The translations under genes and the position numbers were made by a program. From contig DASYKM010000062.1 of NCBI GenBank assembly GCA_035995425.1, positions 1-22,235 of the forward strand: 22,235 nucleotides of DNA, given 5' to 3'. This document shows positions 15,088 to 21,765 of this stretch, one piece after another. The first letter of the stretch is position 1; every line of letters starts with the position of its first letter. Below the pieces are notes generated by a model that was not told the DNA's origin, did not search any database, and worked only from the letters and a program-made list of their open reading frames with translations. Origin of the DNA: CADEED01 sp035995425 (lineage in GTDB: Bacteria > Pseudomonadota > Gammaproteobacteria > Steroidobacterales > Steroidobacteraceae).

Positions 15088-15924
15088 ATGGCGTATCCCT
15101 ATCTCAGCGATGTGTTGCGCGGCCTGTTCGGCATCAACGTGCCCTTGCCGGTTCCCATGTTCGGCCTGATGGTCGGCATTGCATTCTTCGTCTCGCTGCG
15201 GGTGGCGAATCGCGAAGTGAAGCGGCTGATACCAGGGCAGCCGCCGAGCTTCATGGACAACGTCGGGTTCATCGGTTTCATCGCCGGCATCATCGGCGCG
15301 CGGGTGTTTCACCTGCTCGAGCACCCTCGTGAATTTCTGGAGCATCCGCTGGAAATGGCGTTCTCGCGCGGCGGGTTCACGATCTTTGGCGGGCTCATCG
15401 CCAGCATTCTGGCCGGCCTGCTCTATGCGCGTAAGAAAGGCGCGCCGCTCGCCACACTGCTCGATGCGGGAGCGCCGGCGCTCATGCTCGGTTACGGCCT
15501 CGGCAGGATTGGCTGCCAGATCTCCGGCGACGGCGATTGGGGCATCGCCGCGGACCTGGCCGCGAAACCCTCGTGGCTGCCAACCTGGTTCTGGGCGCAA
15601 ACCTACGACGGCAATATTGCCGGAGTTCTCATTCCATCGCCCGGCGTCTATCCCACGCCGTTGTATGAAGTGGTCATGGGGTTGGCGGCTTTCGCGCTGC
15701 TCTGGAAACTGCGCAAACATGGCCATCGGGCCGGCTGGCTGTTCGCCGTGTATCTCGTGCTTGCCGGCGTCGAACGATTGCTCATCGAATTCATCCGCGT
15801 GAACGTGACCTATCACCTGTTCGGCTTCGAGGTCACGCAGGCGCAGCTCATCGCCGTGGCCTTCATCGTCGGCGGATCGATCGGCATGTGGAAGCTCTGG
15901 CGGCCGCGCGCCGTCGCAGCCTGA
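15088..15924 (+). CDS. Lgt-family (prolipoprotein diacylglyceryl transferase-like) membrane protein
   Basis: The 278-residue membrane protein has the family outline: 'FGLMVGIAFF' in the first helix, 'GARVFHLLEH', 'RGGFTIFGGLIAS', 'GYGLGRIGCQISGDGDWG', 'YPTPLYE' and 'ERLLIEFIRVN'. Lgt transfers diacylglycerol to the lipobox Cys of prelipoproteins. It departs from E. coli Lgt at key positions: the His of 'FHGG' is Phe in 'IFGG', and 'GRIGNFINGE' is replaced by 'GRIGCQISGDGD'. Other annotated Lgt homologues vary at the His, so activity is not excluded. It is probably transcribed on its own after the ntrYX-like genes, from which it is separated by 38 bp. Confidence 0.75.
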   Translation: MAYPYLSDVLRGLFGINVPLPVPMFGLMVGIAFFVSLRVANREVKRLIPGQPPSFMDNVGFIGFIAGIIGARVFHLLEHPREFLEHPLEMAFSRGGFTIFGGLIASILAGLLYARKKGAPLATLLDAGAPALMLGYGLGRIGCQISGDGDWGIAADLAAKPSWLPTWFWAQTYDGNIAGVLIPSPGVYPTPLYEVVMGLAAFALLWKLRKHGHRAGWLFAVYLVLAGVERLLIEFIRVNVTYHLFGFEVTQAQLIAVAFIVGGSIGMWKLWRPRAVAA

Positions 15925-15943
15925 TCGACCGTTCGTCGATCAG
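15921..15943. terminator. Hairpin holding both stop codons of convergent genes
   Basis: CTGATCGAC (15921-15929) and GTCGATCAG (15935-15943) form a perfect 9-bp stem with a 5-nt loop. The TGA of the Lgt-family gene lies in the left arm and the TGA of leuA in the right arm. It could end transcription from both sides, though neither side has a T tract. Confidence 0.55.
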
Positions 15944-17610
15944 CTCGAACGCAGATCTTTCGCGCTCACGCCCAGTCTGCGTGCCGCCGACAACACCGCC
16001 AGCACCGAAGCCGTGGCGATGTTCGCGTGGCGGCCCGCGCCGTAACGAATTCCGGTCACGCCCTCGCGCGCAGCCTCGACGATCGCCAGCGCTGACGCAT
16101 CGGCACCCGCGCGCAGCGCGCGTTCTTCGTAGTTGTCGATGCGGATCGGCAGCGCAAGCGCACTGACGGTCGCCGCGATCGGGCCCGAGCCCACGCCGCG
16201 CAACAGGCGGCGCGTGCCGGCGACGGTCATTTCCAGCTCGATACCCTGTTTGTCACCGTCTTCGAACAGGTGATGTCCGTGATAGGCCAGGTCGAGGTCC
16301 GTCGCGAGGTAGGTAGTCTCGAACAGCGCCCAGAGCTGTTGTGAGCTCATCTCGGTTTCCGAAGCATCCATCTCGCGTTGCACCAGCGCGCTGAACTCCA
16401 CCTGCATGCGCCGCGGCATCACGACTCCGTAGTCGCGTTCGAGAAGATAGGCGATGCCACCCTTGCCCGACTGGCTGTTCACGCGGATCACGCTGTCATA
16501 GGTGCGCCCGAGGCACGCCGGATCCACGGGGATATAAGGCACTTCCCAGATGGCGTCCGGCTTCTGCGCCGCCATGCCCTTCTTGATGGCGTCCTGGTGC
16601 GAGCCCGAGAACGCGGTGAACACGAGGTCGCCGACGTAGGGATGGCGTGGGTGAATCGGCAGGCGCGTGGCTTCCTCCACGGCGCGGGCCACGGAGTTGA
16701 TGTCGGAGAAATCGAGTCCGGGGTGAATGCCCTGGGAATAGAAATTCAGCGCCAGTGTCACCAGGTCCACGTTGCCCGAGCGCTCGCCGTTGCCGAACAA
16801 ACAACCTTCGACGCGTTGCGCGCCGGCCAGCATGCCGAGCTCGGCGGCGGCCACGCCCGTGCCGCGATCGTTGTGCGTGTGCACCGAGAGCACCACGTGC
16901 TCGCGGCGCTCGAGGCGCGTCGACATCCACTCGATCTGGTCGGCGAAGATGTTCGGCGTGGCGTTTTCCACCGTGGTCGGCAGATTGATGATGATCGGGC
17001 GGCCGGGCCCTGCATCCCACGCGCGGATCGCCGAGTTGGACGCTTCCAACGCCACCGGCAGCTCGGTCATGCTGAAAGTCTCGGGCGAATACTCGAGCAC
17101 CCACTCGGTCTCGCGCTGCGCGTCGGTGAGGGTTTTAATCAGCCCGACCTGTTTCGTGATGAGCTGCATGACTTCCGGCACGCTCATGCCGAACACCACG
17201 CGGCGCCACACGGGCGCGGTGGCGTTGTAGACGTGCACGATGGCGCGCCGCGCGCCGCGCAGCGATTCGATGGTGCGGCGGATCAGTTCTTCGCGCGCCT
17301 GCGTGATCACCATGATCGTGACGTCATCGGGAATGAGCTTCTGCTCGATGAGGTCGCGCACGGTCTGGAAATCCGTGTCCGAGGCCGACGGAAAGCCCAC
17401 CTCGATTTCCTTGAGTCCGACGCCGACCAGCGTCTTGAACAGCTGCTTCTTGGTCTCGCGGCTCATGGGCTCGAACAAAGCCTGGTTGCCGTCGCGCAGG
17501 TCGGTGCTGCACCACGCCGGCACTGTAGTTAGCTGGCGTGTGGGCCACTGCCGGTTGGGCAGGTCGATGGGCGGGAACTGGCGGTACTTCTTCGACGGAT
17601 CTTTCAGCAT
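15940..17610 (-). CDS. leuA: 2-isopropylmalate synthase
   Basis: LeuA condenses acetyl-CoA with 2-oxoisovalerate to give 2-isopropylmalate, the first committed step of leucine synthesis. The 556-residue length matches the longer (type 2) bacterial form. The catalytic motif 'STDLRDGNQAL' lies at 35-45 and the metal-binding 'HTHNDRG' at 244-250, with 'GCLFGNGERSGNVDLVTLA' shortly after. The C-terminal ~130 residues ('GIELEMTVAGTRRLLRGVGSGPIAATVSA' region) are the leucine-sensing allosteric domain. The ATG at 17610 precedes 'MLKDPSKKYRQFPP', typical for this form; the ribosome binding site is weak. A leucine-rich leader peptide is encoded about 100 nt upstream, which points to control by attenuation. 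No other leu gene is adjacent. Confidence 0.95.
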   Translation of the reverse strand: MLKDPSKKYRQFPPIDLPNRQWPTRQLTTVPAWCSTDLRDGNQALFEPMSRETKKQLFKTLVGVGLKEIEVGFPSASDTDFQTVRDLIEQKLIPDDVTIMVITQAREELIRRTIESLRGARRAIVHVYNATAPVWRRVVFGMSVPEVMQLITKQVGLIKTLTDAQRETEWVLEYSPETFSMTELPVALEASNSAIRAWDAGPGRPIIINLPTTVENATPNIFADQIEWMSTRLERREHVVLSVHTHNDRGTGVAAAELGMLAGAQRVEGCLFGNGERSGNVDLVTLALNFYSQGIHPGLDFSDINSVARAVEEATRLPIHPRHPYVGDLVFTAFSGSHQDAIKKGMAAQKPDAIWEVPYIPVDPACLGRTYDSVIRVNSQSGKGGIAYLLERDYGVVMPRRMQVEFSALVQREMDASETEMSSQQLWALFETTYLATDLDLAYHGHHLFEDGDKQGIELEMTVAGTRRLLRGVGSGPIAATVSALALPIRIDNYEERALRAGADASALAIVEAAREGVTGIRYGAGRHANIATASVLAVLSAARRLGVSAKDLRSS

Positions 17611-17641
17611 GGCACTTCACTCGAAAAGACGGACGCGACTT

Positions 17642-17724
17642 CCCCGTTGGTTTCGGGGTCTCTCGGGTTTCCAGTCTTGTATGCGCCGACTGGTAGCGCG
17701 TGTGTATTTGCGCCTAGGGCGCAA
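17642..17724 (-). promoter_or_regulatory. Predicted leuA attenuator structures
   Basis: Three hairpins follow or close the leader ORF on the minus strand. TTGCGCC/GGCGCAA (17724-17718 and 17714-17708) encloses the leader stop codon. CCAGTC/GACTGG (17693-17688 and 17676-17671) is 6 bp. CCCCG/CGGGG (17658-17654 and 17646-17642) is 5 bp and is followed, 11 nt later, by TCTTTT. The last is weak as an intrinsic terminator, so control could involve Rho or translation instead. Confidence 0.4.
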
Positions 17725-17797
17725 GAAGGAGGCCGAGCAGGAGCGAGCCGCCGATCTTGGCGGCGATGAGCTCAAAAGTTTGCTCGCGGCGATGCAT
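17714..17797 (-). CDS. leuL: Leucine-rich leader peptide of leuA
   Basis: The 27-residue ORF starts 'MHRREQTFELIAAKIGG' and ends 'SLLLGLLLAP' before a TAG. Seven of its residues are Leu, six of them in two triplets within eight codons, close to the stop. It lies upstream of leuA in the same direction, where leucine leader peptides are expected. The start has no clear ribosome binding site; TAGCTT lies 6 nt upstream, so a leaderless start is possible. Low charged leucyl-tRNA would stall ribosomes on the Leu codons and alter folding downstream. The homologous arrangement is well known for leu operons in enterobacteria; function here is inferred. Confidence 0.7.
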   Translation of the reverse strand: MHRREQTFELIAAKIGGSLLLGLLLAP

Positions 17798-17806
17798 GTC
17801 CGAAAG

Positions 17807-17884
17807 CTACCTGACTCCTCCCTCGCGCACAACGACCTGTCCCATGACCACGGTGGCGCACACATCGCCGCCCGAAACGCAATC
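17807..17884 (-). pseudogene. Possible C-terminal remnant of an amidohydrolase
   Basis: Read on the minus strand, the frame ending in TAG at 17807-17809 gives 'GGDVCATVVMGQVVVREGG' just before the stop. This resembles the closing strand of amidohydrolase/chlorohydrolase-type enzymes (pattern G-x-D-V-x-x-V-V-x-G-x-V-V-V-R-x-G). The remainder of such an enzyme is absent; the upstream sequence is the start of an unrelated plus-strand gene. It may be a decayed remnant or a chance match, and it lies where the leuA leader promoter should be. Confidence 0.3.
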
Positions 17885-17932
17885 CCGGTTCCGGGCTGCC
17901 GCCCACGGGTGCCGCGTGTATGGTGAGATCGA

Positions 17933-18817
17933 ATGAAAGCTACGCTGTCCGGACAACGCTCACGCCGCGAGCTATCGACCTGCCGGGCGCCGTGGTTGGT
18001 CGTGCTCGCAGCTCCGGCACTCGCGCAGGCGCCATGGACAGTGACGGTCACACCGACGATGAATCCACTGCCGGTCGGTTTCTGCGCCGCCGTTCAAGTC
18101 AGCATTCGCGATGCGGCGGGCGCCGAAGTCCCGCGCAACCCGCAGGGATACCGAATAACGCTGGCGGACTTCGACATGACGGTGTCGTCGCCGAATCCGG
18201 CTTTGGTGGTGGGACAACAGCTCGACGCCAGCCACTGGTCGGTGTGCGCCTGTCAGGGTGCTGCGCCAGGTTCCGACGCGACGATCACGGCGACATATCC
18301 AGCGCGCGCGCTTTCGGAATCCGCCCGCGTCCCGGGTGCGTCGGTTCGCTCGACCGCGGGCCTCGTATTGGCGGCCGCGAAAGGAACCACCAATCCGCCG
18401 GGATGCGCGGCGCCACAGATCAGCGCGGCGTCGACGGCATCCGCAAGCGTCTCTCCACCGGCTCGAGTCGCCGTCGGAGCAGTGCCGGTTTCACCGCCGA
18501 TGACGGTGGTGCCGACGCCTGCTCCCACGCGTGTCGATCCAGTCGCGCAGGTGGAGCCCAAGGGCGCCATCGGTGAACGAGTGGTGCCTTACAAACCGGG
18601 ATCCGTGACCGTGGATATCGACGTGACGGCGAATGGCTGGTGGTACGAGCCCGCCCCAATCAACGTGGATATCAACATTGATGCCCACGGCTTCTGGTAC
18701 GTGCCCACACCGGTGACAGTCGACATCGACATGTCCGCAACGGGAAGCTGGATCGAGCTGAAGAAGAGCCCCATCGCGCCGCGTGAGCCGGCGCAACCAA
18801 TGGAGAGAAGACAATGA
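17933..18817 (+). CDS. Secreted protein with three 18-residue tandem repeats
   Basis: I do not recognise this 294-residue protein. Residues 18-31 form a signal peptide, probably cleaved after 'ALAQA'. A first domain (about 35-160) has Ig-like strand patterns and four Cys. A Pro/Val/Ala-rich linker (about 175-210) follows. Then come three exact-length 18-residue repeats: VTVDIDVTANGWWYEPAP (225-242), INVDINIDAHGFWYVPTP (243-260) and VTVDIDMSATGSWIELKK (261-278). GGTGAG is close before the ATG. The stop overlaps the start of the next gene by 4 bp (ATGA). The repeats suggest a small surface-binding module, but function is unknown. Confidence 0.65.
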   Translation: MKATLSGQRSRRELSTCRAPWLVVLAAPALAQAPWTVTVTPTMNPLPVGFCAAVQVSIRDAAGAEVPRNPQGYRITLADFDMTVSSPNPALVVGQQLDASHWSVCACQGAAPGSDATITATYPARALSESARVPGASVRSTAGLVLAAAKGTTNPPGCAAPQISAASTASASVSPPARVAVGAVPVSPPMTVVPTPAPTRVDPVAQVEPKGAIGERVVPYKPGSVTVDIDVTANGWWYEPAPINVDINIDAHGFWYVPTPVTVDIDMSATGSWIELKKSPIAPREPAQPMERRQ

Positions 18818-19287
18818 ACACCTGGTCGATTCACCGGCTGACTATCTGCGCTGCAGCGCTGGGGCTGGTCATCGCCAGTGAAGCAAACGCCGCCTGTCCC
18901 GATTGCGCGGTGGCGACGATCAACGCGAACATTCAGGTCACCAACCTGCATCCCAGCGTCACGGCGCTGCAATTGGTCTGCAAATCTCCGGGCGCCGAGA
19001 ACCTCGCTCGCAGCGCCAAGCTACCGGTGGTCAATCGCGGCTATGCGGGAGTGGTGACCGTGTCCTTGAGTATTCCGGCGTCGTACATCGTTGCCACACC
19101 GAACTACAGCACCTGGGCCTACTGCGATTTGTGGCTGGAAAGCTCGCTTTCGCCGACCTTGAAATTGGCGAGTGCCGTTGCCGGACAGCCGGTGGTGCCC
19201 TCGGACACCAACTGGAATCTAGTCGCGGTGGGATCGAAGGCCCAGGTGCCCAAAGAGCTCAAATTTCCGAACGCCCCCGCGCCCTGA
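18814..19287 (+). CDS. Small secreted protein of unknown function
   Basis: The 157-residue product has a signal peptide ending 'ASEANA', followed at once by 'ACPDCAVATINANIQVTNLHPSVTALQLVCKS'. It has four Cys in the mature part (in 'CPDC', 'LVCKS' and 'YCDLW') that could form disulfides, and its remaining sequence reads as a single beta-rich domain. I know no family for it. It overlaps the repeat-protein gene by 4 bp and has GGAGAG before its ATG, so the two are an operon and may form one extracellular or periplasmic complex. Its stop is 3 bp from the stop of the convergent discoidin-domain gene, with no terminator visible between. Confidence 0.65.
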   Translation: MNTWSIHRLTICAAALGLVIASEANAACPDCAVATINANIQVTNLHPSVTALQLVCKSPGAENLARSAKLPVVNRGYAGVVTVSLSIPASYIVATPNYSTWAYCDLWLESSLSPTLKLASAVAGQPVVPSDTNWNLVAVGSKAQVPKELKFPNAPAP

Positions 19288-19290
19288 CAT

Positions 19291-20619
19291 TTACTGCGGG
19301 GCGACGATTTCCCGCACGCTGCCGCGAGCGTACTGCAAGCCATCCGTGCCGACGTTGTCACTGCGGAAGTAGACCGTGATGTTCGGCTTGCCCGACTCCG
19401 AGCCGGCGCGCGCCGGCGCGGCCGTGAGCCGCAATGCCGGATCGATGCCGGCCTTGCAGGCCACACCACCCACGCCGAAGTTCGTGCCGGTGTCGATGAC
19501 TTCGTTCACCTTCGTCCACGTGCCGCCGTTCGCGCCGTTGGTTTGGTCCAACCACAATTCCTGCTTCACGTTGCCGTTCGGCAGGTCGTACACCACGTGC
19601 TTGTAGCCGATCCAGGTGTTGCGCGGCATGCCACCCGAGAACTGCGTCTTGTTGAGGATCGCGGTCGACTCGGGGTGATTCGTTTCCTTCTCGAAATCGA
19701 GATGACCGTCATAGCGCACGCGCGCGCCGATGCCGCGCGTGTCGCACTTGTCCACGGTCTCGCGACCGGTCGTGCCGTGATTCGAGCGCGCGATGCCGAC
19801 CATGCCGCCGTACGCCGTGCCGCTGTCGGCGACGCGCATGAAGTACATCGTGATTTCGACGTTGCGGAATTGATCGATCTTCGCCGGATCGTGGACATAC
19901 ATGCGCGGGACCGCGCCCGTGATCCGCAACACGCCGTCGCCGGTCGTGCGATATGAAGCATCGCCGTGATTGGCGTCGAACCAGGGATCGGCCGGATCGA
20001 CGCCCGTGAAGGTGCGCGGGTTGCCGCTCCATTTCGAAACCCAGTTCTTGCCGCCGGCGAGCGTCGAATACAGCATCTTGACGCCGAACTGATCGTTGCC
20101 GGTGGGCGGAGGCGGAGGCGGAGGCGGCGTAGTCGCGGGCGTCGCGAAGATGCTCACTTCGGTGAGGCTGTTCCATTCGCTGCGGTTGTTTTCGTGGCCG
20201 AGGTACCGAACGTAACGCGTCTGCACGTCTGGAAAATTGTAGGTCTGCTCCGCCGTGGTCGTCCCGCTGCTCTCGGCGCTCCAGATCGTCGTCCACGAGG
20301 ACGCATTGTTTGAGGTCTGCAGGTCGAACACGTTGCGGCGTTGATTTCCCTGATACACGGCGATCGTCATGTAACCGACGGTTCGGACGCTTCCGAGATC
20401 GTAAGCGATCCACTGCCCATCACCGGCGGCGGACCAGCGCGTGCCGGGATTGTTGTCGACCGTGTTGGCCGGCACGTTGCCGTCGTTCGAACTGGCGGTG
20501 ACGGCGCCAGACCCAGGCGTCACCTCGACATACGTTTGCGCGCGAGCAGGGTCGGACAACAGCAGAAATGCCACCGGCGCTGCGGCGAGCATCGAACGCG
20601 TGAACGGAACAGTAGTCAT
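19291..20619 (-). CDS. Secreted discoidin (F5/8 type C)-domain protein, probable carbohydrate binding
   Basis: The 442-residue protein has a signal peptide ending 'DPARA', then an F5/8 type C domain at about 25-160, recognisable from 'ASSNDGNVPANTVDNNPGTRWSAAGDG' in outline, 'WIAYDLG', 'FDLQTSNNASSWTTIW' and 'TRYVRYLGHEN'. A run of eight Pro forms a linker. The C-terminal ~260 residues ('FGVKMLYSTLAGGKNWVSKW' onward) look like a beta-rich jelly-roll domain that I cannot assign to a named family; a polysaccharide lyase or binding role is plausible. I chose the ATG at 20619, which has AAGGAG eight bases upstream; an in-frame start at 20649 gives a poor, charged extension. It is monocistronic. 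Confidence 0.75.
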   Translation of the reverse strand: MTTVPFTRSMLAAAPVAFLLLSDPARAQTYVEVTPGSGAVTASSNDGNVPANTVDNNPGTRWSAAGDGQWIAYDLGSVRTVGYMTIAVYQGNQRRNVFDLQTSNNASSWTTIWSAESSGTTTAEQTYNFPDVQTRYVRYLGHENNRSEWNSLTEVSIFATPATTPPPPPPPPTGNDQFGVKMLYSTLAGGKNWVSKWSGNPRTFTGVDPADPWFDANHGDASYRTTGDGVLRITGAVPRMYVHDPAKIDQFRNVEITMYFMRVADSGTAYGGMVGIARSNHGTTGRETVDKCDTRGIGARVRYDGHLDFEKETNHPESTAILNKTQFSGGMPRNTWIGYKHVVYDLPNGNVKQELWLDQTNGANGGTWTKVNEVIDTGTNFGVGGVACKAGIDPALRLTAAPARAGSESGKPNITVYFRSDNVGTDGLQYARGSVREIVAPQ

Positions 20620-20731
20620 GGTGCGCTCCTTGCACTCTTTGCGGCACATGACGCGGCCGCGACCTGTGGGCGGACTCTAGGGAGTCGTCACGCGGATCAC
20701 AAGACCAGCAAGCGTGTCGGCGGCCGTGAAT

Positions 20732-21715
20732 TCAGTGCAGGAGCCTGGCAGCACGCTTGCCGTCGTCGACCGATGCCGCGGGCACGGGCAGGCTCGTCAC
20801 CGTCTCGGCAAATTCCGCCTCGCCGAGTTCGGCTTTGCGCAACATCGTCGCCAGTTTTCGGGCGCGCGCGAGAAGTGAAGGGAAATCGCCTGACAATCTT
20901 CGCGCGTATTGGAAGCCGGTTTCGCCATCCAGACAGTCCCGGCGCATGTTGCAGATGTCGCGCATCCACGGCGTATTCACGCCGCACTCCAGTCCTTGCT
21001 CACAAGCTGCCAGGAGCCACAAGGATACCGCCGTTCTCAAGCGGCGATCACGCGGAAAAAATGCATGCAGGGTATTGGGCACGACGAAGGTGACGCCGGG
21101 ATCGTTGGCGCGCAGCGCGGTCAGCAAACGCGAACGTGCGATGGCCAGTCTCTTTGCACGTTCGCTGCCGCTCACCTTGCTGCGATCGAGCGCCTCGATA
21201 TCAATCCTCGCCGCGGCCGCCAGCGCACGTGGAAATTTTGCATCCAGCGCAAGTGCAAGCCAGCGATCGGCCTCGCCCGCCAGGTCGGCGTACTTCGCGG
21301 CGAGCGCATCGCAGCGCCTGTGCATGTCCGTCATGATCTCGTCGTTGAACTGCCGCATCTCTTCAGCGCTGCGCTTGCGCAAGCCATCGCGGCAAAACGA
21401 GAACGCGATGTACATGGCGAATTGCGCGTCAGCGTCGCCGCTGTGCGCCGCCCCCGTGGCTTCGTCGACGAACTGGGCGTAGTTCGGCGAGAGCGGGAGT
21501 TTCTGCTGCCAGTGGAGAAGCGTGGGTTCAGGGCCGAGGTCAGGCGCAGCGAACGGGACCGGCTTCGCGGCCGCCGCGGCCACCGCCGGATTCTCGCGCG
21601 CCGGCGCACTCGTCGGCGACTGGCCGTCGCGCAGCAGGACGAAGACGCGCGGATACGTCGTGTAGATCGCGACGGCCGCAACGAAAGCCACGGCAATCTT
21701 GCCGGCCGTGTTCAT
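20732..21715 (-). CDS. Membrane-anchored protein of unknown function
   Basis: The 327-residue protein has one N-terminal hydrophobic segment (about 5-28) acting as signal anchor, an Ala/Pro-rich linker to about residue 62, and a mostly helical C-terminal body with several Cys ('CRDGL', 'HRRCDAL', 'ACEQGLEC', 'CNMRRDC'). The helices resemble Sel1/TPR-like packing ('GDADAQFAMYIAFSFC', 'ADRWLALALDAKFPRALAAAARIDI') but no repeat is regular enough to name. It starts about 50 bp after the cytochrome oxidase subunit III stop. Its start codon lies in the right arm of a 12-bp inverted repeat, with no visible ribosome binding site. Function is unknown. Confidence 0.65.
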   Translation of the reverse strand: MNTAGKIAVAFVAAVAIYTTYPRVFVLLRDGQSPTSAPARENPAVAAAAAKPVPFAAPDLGPEPTLLHWQQKLPLSPNYAQFVDEATGAAHSGDADAQFAMYIAFSFCRDGLRKRSAEEMRQFNDEIMTDMHRRCDALAAKYADLAGEADRWLALALDAKFPRALAAAARIDIEALDRSKVSGSERAKRLAIARSRLLTALRANDPGVTFVVPNTLHAFFPRDRRLRTAVSLWLLAACEQGLECGVNTPWMRDICNMRRDCLDGETGFQYARRLSGDFPSLLARARKLATMLRKAELGEAEFAETVTSLPVPAASVDDGKRAARLLH

Positions 21716-21750
21716 CGGCCGGCACCCAATGAAAAAGGGCCGGCCGATGA
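21712..21750. terminator. 12-bp inverted repeat between coxC and the next gene
   Basis: TCATCGGCCGGC (21712-21723) and GCCGGCCGATGA (21739-21750) are perfect complements separated by 15 nt. On the minus strand the repeat lies after the subunit III stop and its distal arm contains the start codon of the 20732-21715 gene. It may act as a terminator, or fold in the mRNA to hide that start codon; the only T run is in the loop. Confidence 0.55.
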
Positions 21751-21765
21751 GTCAATCACGGGCGG

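Noticed and set aside
16378..17532. A 384-codon open frame antisense to leuA.
   Set aside because: It is full of His, Arg and Asp in the pattern produced by reading the complement of a high-GC coding gene; leuA on the other strand is certain.
20673..20686. GACTC/GAGTC hairpin upstream of the discoidin gene.
   Set aside because: Only 5 bp; likely chance.
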